Positions 56,378 through 64,000 of a stretch of 64,000 nt of DNA are shown here, in pieces (the first letter of the stretch is position 1; each line of letters begins with the position of its first letter). This DNA is from GCA-2746605 sp963704835 (GTDB lineage Bacteria; Bacteroidota; Ignavibacteria; Ignavibacteriales; Melioribacteraceae), in NCBI GenBank assembly GCA_963704835.1, contig CAVPHW010000006.1, positions 1-64,000 of the forward strand. Reading direction: 5' to 3'. The notes beneath the pieces are model-generated. The model saw only the letters and a program-made list of their open reading frames with translations, searched no databases and was not told where the DNA came from. A program made the translations under genes and the position numbers.

Positions 56378-57358
56378 CTAGCTTAATAATTGAGTTGAAG
56401 AATCAACATCAATAAATATTTCTTTAGAACATTTAAAATAGTAATTTACTGCAATTATTGAATACCTCGTATGGCCAATACAATCCTCAAGAATAATACT
56501 GTTACTAAATTTGTCCAATTCACTTATTAATTCTGAATTTCTAAATATTTTATAGTACCAATTTTTACTACCCGTATTTATTTCATTTGCAGAGTGAACC
56601 CATTCTAATTGAATTCTTCCGTCTGCGAGTATCTTGTAACTTAATTTTTCAATTGGTTTTGGTAAAGTTCCTTCCACTCCTTTTTTCTGAGATAATATCC
56701 ATTGTTTAATCGTTGGCTCTTTCCATGCTGGAACCCAAGAATCATGACCAACGCCAGGATATTCTGTATATCTAACTTTAGTGCCGCCACTTTCTAATAT
56801 GGAACTATAAATATTTCTAGAATTCTCAACTGGAACTGTTGAATCGTCACTTCCGTGAAAAATCCACAAAGGAGTTTTCATAACATCAGGAGCCTTCGAA
56901 GCATCACCACCGCCGCAGATAGCAATGCCAGCGGCGAACATTTCTGGTTCTTTTGCTAACAAATTTAAAACTCCAAAGCCTCCCATTGATGCGCCAATAA
57001 TATAAATACGAGTTAAATCAATATTCAATTCTCCTTTTAACTTTTCAATAATTTCTAGAGATTTTACCATGTCTTCACTATGATTTGGAGACCAACTAGT
57101 TCCCCATCCATTTTTTATGACATGACTTTTAGGCGTAAAGACAATGCAAGGATCTTCCGAAACAATCGGTTCATTATACCAGACTAAATTCCATGAAGTG
57201 GTATCGGAACTGCCATGTAAACTAATAATAATTGGATATGATTTTGAAGGATTATAAGATGGTGGAATAAACAAGCCATATCTCATACCTCTATATTTTC
57301 GCTCCCTATAGCCATCGGGAAGAATTATTTCATCATTATTTTTGTTAGAATTTGTCAT
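56378..57358 (-). CDS. Alpha/beta-hydrolase esterase with C-terminal extension
   Basis: 326 aa, no signal peptide. A carboxylesterase/feruloyl-esterase-like fold: YPIIISLHGSSDTTSWNLVW (oxyanion loop), YIIGASMGGFGVLNLLA with the nucleophile Ser in G-A-S-M-G-G, LWIFHGSDDSTVPVENSR (Asp) and PGVGHDSWVPAW (His). Residues about 245-320 form a beta-rich extension (KLSYKILADGRIQLEWVHSA) that may be a fibronectin-III-type domain. The substrate is unknown. Single gene, with a palindromic repeat upstream. Confidence 0.85.
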   Translation of the reverse strand: MTNSNKNNDEIILPDGYRERKYRGMRYGLFIPPSYNPSKSYPIIISLHGSSDTTSWNLVWYNEPIVSEDPCIVFTPKSHVIKNGWGTSWSPNHSEDMVKSLEIIEKLKGELNIDLTRIYIIGASMGGFGVLNLLAKEPEMFAAGIAICGGGDASKAPDVMKTPLWIFHGSDDSTVPVENSRNIYSSILESGGTKVRYTEYPGVGHDSWVPAWKEPTIKQWILSQKKGVEGTLPKPIEKLSYKILADGRIQLEWVHSANEINTGSKNWYYKIFRNSELISELDKFSNSIILEDCIGHTRYSIIAVNYYFKCSKEIFIDVDSSTQLLS

Positions 57359-57850
57359 ACGTTTTGATCAAGAGAAAAACTAAATATTAAAAGTAAGTTA
57401 ATAAAATTGCATGATTATTAATATAAGCACAAGGAGGAAAATTATTTGATTTTCGGTGAAACAATTAAAAAATTAAAATACTAGTCATTATGAGGAGCCC
57501 CAATTAAAGACATATCGGGATAAACTCCGCGATGTGAGAATCTCATAATCTAAGTTAAAACAAGATTTCAAACATTCGATCGACATGACAATATTCTATT
57601 TCAGCAAACTTTTTAGATGTCTCATGCAAAATAAACATGATTAATCTCCAGTGTTCTGATTCATTAATCACAGATTTACCTAAACAATTTTGACTCATTT
57701 CTAATTAATCAACTTGGTATTTTATTTTAGCATTGGTAATTTTCTTTATGCTTTGTGCAGATTCATTTTCAGTTTTTTAAATCTATAATTTTAATAGCTT
57801 TTAATTGTAATGAAGTTTTTTAGTAATTTTTAATTTTTGCGGAGTTTCAG
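57359..57850. other. Divergent intergenic region with palindromic repeat
   Basis: No gene is visible. It holds the second copy of repeat family A (57475-57595) and, after that, AT-rich leader DNA of the C45-like gene. The ATG at 57851 has a GCGGAG-type site about 10 bases upstream. Confidence 0.6.
57475..57595. repeat. Palindromic intergenic repeat, family member A, second copy
   Basis: Starts AAAATACTAGTCATTATGAG and shares TTAAAGACATATC-GGATAAA and GTGAGAATCTCATAATCTAA with 25142-25275, allowing for a few substitutions and a gap. The left arm wording (GTCATTATGAGGAG) and right arm (CGACATGACAAT) are roughly inverted. Confidence 0.75.
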
Positions 57851-60800
57851 ATGAATCAAAAAAAACTACTCACTTTTCTATTTTTAACATTATTCACATC
57901 ACTATTTATTGCACAAAACAATTCTAACAGGCTTACCAAAATTACGAATGCTAGTTTTGAATCACTTAATGATGATAAAATTCCCGTAAGTTGGAAAATA
58001 ACAAAAGGGTCATCCATAATCACGGACAATAAAAATTCAAAAGATGGTGCTACTTCCCTTTTTATTGATCATGCAGATTGGGATCAATCTGAAATTACAT
58101 CTACACCGGTTAATTTGGTTATTGGGGAATTGTACAAGCTAAGTGTATGGGCCAAATCTGAGAAAGTTGAATCAAATCCCATTGACCAATATCCTACCTC
58201 CGTTGGTGGTTGTGTTACAATGGAATCGTTTCCTTTTACCAACCATTCCTCTACTATTGGAGCTACTAAAGACTGGACCAAAATTGAAATACACTTTATT
58301 GCAACTAAAAAGAATGACAATGTTAAACTTCATTTGGGGTTAAATGGAAAAGCAAAAGGTAAAATTTGGTTTGACAAAGTGGAACTTGAAAAAGTTAACG
58401 ACATTACAAATCATATCCCTTTTGAAACCGTAAAATGGTTTAATGAGGGTTTTAGATATGATGACCAAGGTTGGATATTTGTTCACATTGAAGGCAAACC
58501 GTATGAAAGAGGTTACCAATATGGATATTTGGTTGCTGAAGAAATTGTTGAGTATATCAATAAACTTGGTATTGAAGTCTATTCGGAAAATCCTAAAAAA
58601 GGATGGGATAATACAAGGTTTATTGCTGACGGATTCATGTTACGTAAATATGAAGAAGAATACATTACAGAAATGAAAGGAATTGCAGATGGTGTAAATA
58701 AAGCAAATGTCAAACTGTTTAATAGAGAAATTGACTTAATTGATATTGTTACCATGAATTCAGCAATTGATATTGATTATGCTGAGAGTGCCTTACGGAC
58801 TACACCAAACCCATTGAGCGGAGAGAACTTTCTTAAAAGTGAAGATGAATTAAATATTCCAGATAGATTGCACAAGTGTTCTTCTTTTTTAGCTAATAAT
58901 ACTTCCACGACCGACGGTAGAATTGTGTTTGGACAAATATTTATGTGGGGCGGATATACTGGCCCGCATTGGAATGTAATTACTGATATTGTCCCAGAAA
59001 AAGGAAATAGATTAGTTTACCAGACTTTCCCAGGTGGTATTCACTCTGGAGCCGATTTTTACATTAACTCTTCTGGAATAATGATTGGTGAAACAACTGT
59101 TGCACAAACTCCTCTAAACCCAGATGGTTCGCCTCAATCAAATAGAATTAGAAAAGCAGCACAATATGCTAATAGTATAGATGATGTTGTAAAAATTCTT
59201 ACAACCAACAATAATGGTATGTATGCAAATGATTGGTTAATTGGGGATACAAAATCTAACGAGATAGCCGTTTTGCTTTTGGGAACCAAGAAACATAAAC
59301 TTTGGAGAAGTTCTAACAAAGAATTTTATGGTAATACCACTGATTTCTACTGGTGTAATAACAATAATAAAGATCCAGAAGTTAGAAAGGAGTATATCTC
59401 TAATAGTAGTAATTCACCTCACGATTTAATTTTTACACCATGGAATAGAGATATTGCTTTTAATAAATTTTATCAAGAACAAAAAGGTAAGATTGATGCA
59501 GTTACCGGAGTTAATGTTTGGAATAGTTCCCCAATTAATAGACCCCATGCTTGTGATGGAAAAGTAACCACTTCTGAAATGGCCGAAAAATTAGTCTTCT
59601 TTGCTAATTCCGGAAAAGTAACACTCAGAGAAAAATTCATTGATGAAAATGGGAGGATACCCGATTTACCTGGAGCAACTCCTAGACTATCTTTGGGGTA
59701 TGCAGTTGCTAGTCCAATTTATATTGCTGATCAGTTAAAAAAGGTAAGATCTCAAAATATTATTGCAGAAAAAAATAAATCAAAGAAAATAAATACTGAG
59801 AAGGTTGTAGAAAAATACGCATTTGATAAACGAAAACTTTGGTTCAATACAGTTTACCCTTCATCTGAAGCAGAGAATTGGTTAATAAGTGCCACATCTG
59901 CATATTGGCATATACTTAACAGAATGCCAGAAAAGGAAATTTTAGAATACTTTTCCGATCAATTTTCTGAACTAAATAGTAGATATTTATACACTATAAA
60001 TAAAGAAGAATCTTTAGCACCAATTGATGCGAAAAGAATTTATACTACTTACAACCATTATCAGATTCCAAGAATAAAAGGGACTTATTTATTACACCAG
60101 TTAAGACTTAACCTTGGGAATGATTTATTTTCAAAAGTTATGAATTCGGTACATGACAAGTTTAGAGAAAAAGAAATTAAAACTAAAGACTTTGTAAATC
60201 TTGTGGAAAAGATAAGTGGTAAATCACTCAGTCCTTTTATCATGCAATGGCTTGAAAGAGAAGATATTCCTACTCCAATAATTGCTACTAATTTGAGCAA
60301 TAATAATGACACTTGGGAACTGACTTTGGATATTAATCAAGAATCCAATCCATATCATTTTTTTACAACAGTTGAAATTGAGACCGAACTAGAAAAGAGT
60401 ATTGAATTAATTGAAGTAAATGGCACTAACACAAAACAGACAATTAAATTTAAAAGTAAACCAATTAAGGTTACCTTTAATCCGAATTGTGATGTTCTTT
60501 TGGGCAATGATAATTATTTCACTTGGTCAAATTTTTTCGATGATTTTTCCAATTCAGTAATTGTGTATGGAACAAAAAGACAGATAGAAGCTAATCATAC
60601 GCTTGCTTTAAGATTTAGTAAAATGTTAGCTGATAAATTTACTGAAACACTTGTGCCAGTAAAAAAAGATAGCGAAATTTCTGATGAGGAAATTAGAAAT
60701 AAAGATTTAATAATTATTGGAAATATTTCTGATAATTTTATTATGGAAGAAATGGCAAAAAAACTAGAGCTGAAGATCTCCAAGAACTATTATTCATGGG

Positions 60801-61021
60801 ATGAGAAAGACTACACCAAATCTGATGAAGGCTTGTTTGCTGCGTTCCCAAATCCACATAATCAAAAGAATGCTGTTTATCTATTCTCGCCTAATAGCGC
60901 ACTTCAACTATATTATATGACAAATAATAGATATAGTTTGCCTGCATGGGGAATATTTGATACTGATAAAGTAATTGAAAAAGGTTACCACAAAAACAAT
61001 AATTATATTTTTAAGTTATAA
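57851..61021 (+). CDS. Secreted C45/phospholipase-B-like protein with aminopeptidase-like tail
   Basis: 1056 aa with a signal peptide (LLTFLFLTLFTSLFIAQ). Residues about 28-180 form a CBM4/9-like sandwich (ITNASFESLNDDKIPVSWKI). Residues about 200-560 match the C45/phospholipase-B-like N-terminal-nucleophile family: GKPYERGYQYGYLVAEEI, then HKCSSFLANNTSTTDGRIVF with C343 as the expected autocatalytic nucleophile, and GADFYINSSGIMIGETTVAQ. Residues about 740-815 resemble the C-terminal helical part of M1 aminopeptidases (GTYLLHQLRLNLGNDLFSKV, SGKSLSPFIMQWLEREDIPT), but no HEXXH zinc site is present. The end has a Rossmann-like region. The fusion is unusual. Role: probably hydrolysis of an amide or ester outside the cytoplasm. 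Confidence 0.75.
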   Translation: MNQKKLLTFLFLTLFTSLFIAQNNSNRLTKITNASFESLNDDKIPVSWKITKGSSIITDNKNSKDGATSLFIDHADWDQSEITSTPVNLVIGELYKLSVWAKSEKVESNPIDQYPTSVGGCVTMESFPFTNHSSTIGATKDWTKIEIHFIATKKNDNVKLHLGLNGKAKGKIWFDKVELEKVNDITNHIPFETVKWFNEGFRYDDQGWIFVHIEGKPYERGYQYGYLVAEEIVEYINKLGIEVYSENPKKGWDNTRFIADGFMLRKYEEEYITEMKGIADGVNKANVKLFNREIDLIDIVTMNSAIDIDYAESALRTTPNPLSGENFLKSEDELNIPDRLHKCSSFLANNTSTTDGRIVFGQIFMWGGYTGPHWNVITDIVPEKGNRLVYQTFPGGIHSGADFYINSSGIMIGETTVAQTPLNPDGSPQSNRIRKAAQYANSIDDVVKILTTNNNGMYANDWLIGDTKSNEIAVLLLGTKKHKLWRSSNKEFYGNTTDFYWCNNNNKDPEVRKEYISNSSNSPHDLIFTPWNRDIAFNKFYQEQKGKIDAVTGVNVWNSSPINRPHACDGKVTTSEMAEKLVFFANSGKVTLREKFIDENGRIPDLPGATPRLSLGYAVASPIYIADQLKKVRSQNIIAEKNKSKKINTEKVVEKYAFDKRKLWFNTVYPSSEAENWLISATSAYWHILNRMPEKEILEYFSDQFSELNSRYLYTINKEESLAPIDAKRIYTTYNHYQIPRIKGTYLLHQLRLNLGNDLFSKVMNSVHDKFREKEIKTKDFVNLVEKISGKSLSPFIMQWLEREDIPTPIIATNLSNNNDTWELTLDINQESNPYHFFTTVEIETELEKSIELIEVNGTNTKQTIKFKSKPIKVTFNPNCDVLLGNDNYFTWSNFFDDFSNSVIVYGTKRQIEANHTLALRFSKMLADKFTETLVPVKKDSEISDEEIRNKDLIIIGNISDNFIMEEMAKKLELKISKNYYSWDEKDYTKSDEGLFAAFPNPHNQKNAVYLFSPNSALQLYYMTNNRYSLPAWGIFDTDKVIEKGYHKNNNYIFKL

Positions 61022-61041
61022 ATTCATAACATTTACATAAT

Positions 61042-61071
61042 AAAAAAGTAGGCTTTGATGCCTACTTTTTT
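61042..61071. terminator. Strong bidirectional terminator
   Basis: AAAAAAGTAGGC (61042-61053) and GCCTACTTTTTT (61060-61071) form a perfect 12-bp stem around a 6-base loop, serving the plus-strand C45-like gene and the minus-strand aldo/keto reductase. Confidence 0.93.
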
Positions 61072-61106
61072 TGGATTTATTAAATCAAATTCGAAACTAT
61101 CTTTAA

Positions 61107-62102
61107 TTACGCTTTCCAATCTCTTGCTTGTGTTGGTTTATTTTTAAGAATTTCTTCAATTTTTTCCATTACCTCGTCTGATAACAAATCAACATATCCC
61201 ATTGCTTTCATATTTTCTTTAACTTGTTCCGGTTTGGAGGCGCCAGTTATAACTGTACTTACATTAGGATTCTTAAGCGTCCAAGCTAATGCTAAACCTG
61301 ACATTGAAATTCCTAGGTCCTTAGCAATTTTGGTAAGAAGCTTCACCTTCTCAATATTTTTTAATCCTTCTTCTGATAAAATAGCATTTTTAAGCCACTC
61401 ATAAGATTCTAATGACAATCTACTTTTTTCAGGAATTCCTTCATTGTATTTGCCTGTTAATAAGCCACTTTTTAATGGACTCCAGATTGTTGTACCTAAT
61501 CCAATTTTATCATAAAGTGGTAAATATTCTTTTTCAACCTTTTCTCTATGAAGCATGCTATATTCAGGTTGTTCCATAAGCGGCGGAACGAGATGCTCCC
61601 TTCTTGCAATCTGATAAGCCTCCATTATTTGAGTTGAGCTCCATTCACTTGTTCCCCAATAAAAAGCTTTACCTTGAGTTATCACCTGGTTCATAGCTCG
61701 GACAGTTTCTTCAATCGGAGTATGCAAATCGGGTCGATGACAAAAAATCAGATCTACATAATCAATTTGCAGGCGCTTTAAAGCTGCATTTGTGCCTTCG
61801 ATTATGTGTTTCATGGAAAGCCCTACATCATTAACCCCTTTTCCTCCCCAATAAATTTTTGTAGAAAGCACTAAATCAGACCTTTTCCATTCAGCTTTTT
61901 TAATTATTTTACCCATCATTATTTCAGATTCACCTCCCGAGTACGCTTCAGCATTATCAAAGAAGTTTACTCCTGCATCATAGGCTGCAATCATACAGTT
62001 ATACGCGGTGTTATCACCAATCTGGTCTTTAAATGTTACCCATGAACCAAAAGACAAAGCAGATACTTTTAAGCCTGATTTCCCTAAATATCGATATTCC
62101 AT
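61107..62102 (-). CDS. Aldo/keto reductase (Kv-beta-like)
   Basis: 331 aa, NADPH-dependent carbonyl reductase of the shaker/Kv-beta-like AKR group. The N-terminus is MEYRYLGKSGLKVSALSFGS. The catalytic tetrad is visible in FFDNAEAYSGGESEIMMG (Asp, Tyr), LVLSTKIYWGGKGVND (Lys) and DLIFCHRPDLHTP (His). Cofactor-binding features are YWGTSEWSSTQIMEAYQIAR, TIWSPLKSGLLTGKYN and TVITGASKPEQVKENMKA. Substrate unknown. Single gene. Confidence 0.94.
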   Translation of the reverse strand: MEYRYLGKSGLKVSALSFGSWVTFKDQIGDNTAYNCMIAAYDAGVNFFDNAEAYSGGESEIMMGKIIKKAEWKRSDLVLSTKIYWGGKGVNDVGLSMKHIIEGTNAALKRLQIDYVDLIFCHRPDLHTPIEETVRAMNQVITQGKAFYWGTSEWSSTQIMEAYQIARREHLVPPLMEQPEYSMLHREKVEKEYLPLYDKIGLGTTIWSPLKSGLLTGKYNEGIPEKSRLSLESYEWLKNAILSEEGLKNIEKVKLLTKIAKDLGISMSGLALAWTLKNPNVSTVITGASKPEQVKENMKAMGYVDLLSDEVMEKIEEILKNKPTQARDWKA

Positions 62103-62260
62103 TTCTCTCCTTCTAATAATTATTGATTTTGCTTTTCAACTTAACAAAATTGTTTTATTGTTGAAGCTTAATTTTAAATAATCTAAAACCTATATTCTAT
62201 TTGTTTTTAAAAATTATAGTTTTATTTTAAAATCAACATTTTAATAATAGAGTTTTCTTT

Positions 62261-63745
62261 ATGGAACATTTCAGTTTTTGGTCTCTATTCCCTCCAATGC
62301 TAGCAATTGTATTGGCAATAAAAACTAAGCAGGTCTTCGTTTCACTACTTTTTGGAATTTGGCTAGGTTGGGTAATAATGAGTGGCGGAAACCTTTTAAC
62401 CGGAACATTGGCAACAATACAAGCACTTGTTGATGTATTTAAAGATGCAGGTAATACTAGAACAATTATGTTCAGTTCTTTGGTTGGAGCTCTCATTGCC
62501 TTTATTCAAAGATCAGGCGGTGTTGATGGTTTTATTACATTTGTAAATAAACGCTTAGATAAAGTTAAGAGTAAAGATCCAAACAGTAAAAAAAAGATAA
62601 TACAATCACTTGCTTGGATTACCGGAGTTTCAATTTTTGTTGAGTCGAGTATAAATGTATTAACAGTTGGATCAATTTTTCGCCCTTTGTTTGATAAACT
62701 TAAAATACCAAGAGAAAAATTAGCCTATATCGCAGATTCAATTTCTGCTCCCACTTGTATTTTAATTCCTTTAAACGCATGGGGAGCTTATATAATGGGA
62801 TTAATTGCAGCACAGGGATTTGAGAATCCACTTGGTGTTTTGATTGGTGCCTTCCCATTTAATTTTTATCCTATGATTGCTCTTGCAATGGTTTTAGTAA
62901 TTATTTTTACTCAAAAAGATTTTGGACCAATGAAAGAAGCAGAAAGAAGAGTACGCGAAGAGGGGAAATTAATGAGAGATGGCGCAACTCCGATGATATC
63001 TTCTGATATTATCTCTTTAGAGAAAAAAGAAAATGTTGAGGCTAAATCAATAAATATGATTCTTCCAATATTTACTATGGTTATTATGATGCCCCTAATG
63101 TTGGTTTTTACAGGTTGGGGTGAAGTGGAAAATATTGGACAGTATCCTTGGTATGAGCAAATATTATTTGCACTAGGCAAAGGATCGGGCTCAGCTTCTG
63201 TTTTATATTCCGTATTGACAGCGATTACTGTGGGGATGATTCTATATATTTCTCAAAAAATATTTACTTTTACTGAAACAATTGACCTTATATTTAAGGG
63301 TATCAGTGGGTTAATTCCTTTAGCTCTTTTAATGATGTTGGCATTTGCAATCGGGACTGTTTGTAAAAATCTTGGAACCGGAATTTACATTGCTGAAATA
63401 ACTAAAGGTTGGCTCTCTCCTTCTTTTGTTCCATTTACAATTTTTGTAGTTGCCTGCATAATTGCTTTTTCAACTGGAACTTCTTGGGGAACTTTTGCTA
63501 TTATGATAGCAATTGGAGTTCCAATGGCTCAAACTCTAGACGCAAATTTATATCTAACAATTGCTGCTGCATTAGGTGGCGGAGTTTTCGGTGACCATTG
63601 TTCACCTATTTCGGATACGACAATAATTTCTTCAATGGCTTCAGCATGTGATCATATTGATCATGTTAAAACTCAATTGCCGTATGCTTTAACTGCCGGT
63701 GGAATAACTGCGGTAATTTATTTAGGATTGGGTATTATACTTTAA
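62261..63745 (+). CDS. NhaC-family Na+/H+ antiporter-like transporter
   Basis: 494 aa, about 11-12 membrane helices. The NhaC family pattern is visible in FSFWSLFPPMLAIVLAIKTK, SLVGALIAFIQRSGGVDGFI, ITGVSIFVESSINVLTVGSI, DSISAPTCILIPLNAWGAYI, AFSTGTSWGTFAIMIAIGVP and FGDHCSPISDTTIISSMASA (conserved H-C-S-P-I-S-D-T). It exchanges Na+ for H+ or, in some family members, transports organic acids or amino acids. Divergent from the aldo/keto reductase. Confidence 0.92.
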   Translation: MEHFSFWSLFPPMLAIVLAIKTKQVFVSLLFGIWLGWVIMSGGNLLTGTLATIQALVDVFKDAGNTRTIMFSSLVGALIAFIQRSGGVDGFITFVNKRLDKVKSKDPNSKKKIIQSLAWITGVSIFVESSINVLTVGSIFRPLFDKLKIPREKLAYIADSISAPTCILIPLNAWGAYIMGLIAAQGFENPLGVLIGAFPFNFYPMIALAMVLVIIFTQKDFGPMKEAERRVREEGKLMRDGATPMISSDIISLEKKENVEAKSINMILPIFTMVIMMPLMLVFTGWGEVENIGQYPWYEQILFALGKGSGSASVLYSVLTAITVGMILYISQKIFTFTETIDLIFKGISGLIPLALLMMLAFAIGTVCKNLGTGIYIAEITKGWLSPSFVPFTIFVVACIIAFSTGTSWGTFAIMIAIGVPMAQTLDANLYLTIAAALGGGVFGDHCSPISDTTIISSMASACDHIDHVKTQLPYALTAGGITAVIYLGLGIIL

Positions 63746-63754
63746 TTTTTTTAA

Positions 63755-63784
63755 TGTAGAGACGCATGGCAATGCATCTCTACA
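63755..63784. repeat. Hairpin repeat / bidirectional terminator after nhaC-like gene
   Basis: GTAGAGACGCAT opposed by ATGCATCTCTAC (one mismatch) around GGCA. This wording belongs to a widespread class of short intergenic palindromes. It sits between convergent genes. Confidence 0.7.
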
Positions 63785-63791
63785 GAGCAAA

Positions 63792-64000
63792 TTATTTCAA
63801 GAGGATCATTTTTTTCACTTGAATAAAATCACCACTTTGCAATCGGTAATAATAAACTCCACTTGAAAATTTTGTTGCGTCAAAGGTAACTTCATAATTA
63901 CCTGGTGATTGCTCTTTATTTACAATTGTTTTTATTTCCCTCCCGAGTACATCATAAATAACCAGTTTAACATTTTCTTCTAAAGATCTCTCACCCCTTT
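63792..64000 (-). CDS. C-terminal end of a type IX-secreted protein (partial)
   Basis: The last about 69 codons of a gene whose start lies beyond the right edge. It reads KLVIYDVLGREIKTIV, then SPGNYEVTFDATKFSSGVYY and YRLQSGDFIQVKKMILLK before the TAA. This is the type A C-terminal sorting domain recognised by the type IX secretion system (Por), in which the domain directs export across the outer membrane and is then removed. The passenger domain is not in the window. Confidence 0.9.
   Translation of the reverse strand, partial: RGERSLEENVKLVIYDVLGREIKTIVNKEQSPGNYEVTFDATKFSSGVYYYRLQSGDFIQVKKMILLK

Overview
The window is AT-rich bacterial DNA. It most resembles a member of the Bacteroidota/Ignavibacteria group. 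The evidence is a type IX secretion C-terminal sorting domain cut by the right edge, an Hc1-like histone H1 protein, OmpA proteins with thrombospondin-type-3 calcium repeats, DUF2911, DUF3078 and Tricorn-type proteins, and weak or missing Shine-Dalgarno sites before several genes. The phylum assignment is inferred from gene content only. No rRNA, complete tRNA or CRISPR array was seen.

Layout. 1-2.4 kb: a LacI-type regulator followed by a frameshifted GPH-family sugar symporter. 2.8-6.8 kb: an apparent small mobile element with a primase/SF3-helicase, a DUF5659-like small protein, two families of short repeats (one iteron-like) and, at its right edge, a 20-bp match to the 3' end of a tRNA-Ser gene that looks like an attachment site. 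No integrase is visible. 7-11 kb: a DUF2911 lipoprotein-like protein and a Tricorn-type protease. 11-19 kb, minus strand: an alpha/beta hydrolase, a membrane Fe-S oxidoreductase, Hc1, CapA, an MFS exporter, DusB, a PAP2 membrane protein and adenine phosphoribosyltransferase. 19-33.5 kb: mixed housekeeping genes (GNAT, acyl-CoA dehydrogenase, HisA-like, universal stress protein, SMP-30, TPR, a Cys-rich secreted protein, a HerA-like ATPase, a DUF3078 outer-membrane protein, MscL, two OmpA/TSP3 paralogues).

33.7-40.8 kb, minus strand: the most interesting locus. Four DUF4402-like subunits and one divergent secreted protein are followed by a PapD-like chaperone and a very large usher-like outer-membrane protein, with ATGA overlaps between the last three genes. 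I read it as an unusual chaperone-usher-type surface fibre. One subunit lacks the N-terminal donor-strand segment and may be the tip. A CRP/FNR-like palindrome lies upstream.

41-52.9 kb, plus strand: a purine-degradation cluster with a two-subunit xanthine dehydrogenase (xdhA, xdhB), the XdhC maturation factor, YgfK, a selenium-dependent-type xanthine dehydrogenase and an adenine deaminase. Together these would take adenine through hypoxanthine and xanthine to urate. The ygfK and Se-XDH genes carry about twenty small frameshifts, but the coding content between shifts is intact.

53-64 kb: a TIGR01777 SDR protein, monomeric isocitrate dehydrogenase, an esterase, a large C45/phospholipase-B-like secreted protein with an aminopeptidase-like tail, an aldo/keto reductase, an NhaC antiporter and the partial type IX-secreted protein.

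Single-base frameshifts recur across the window (about 0.3-1.3, 16.9, 18.2, 18.5, 24.6, 29.5, 29.7, 33.1, 42.6, 46.1-50.7, 51.9 and 54.7 kb). Reading frames resume with good family identity after each one. Indel errors in the assembly are therefore at least as likely as true gene decay, and split genes are described here as single loci.
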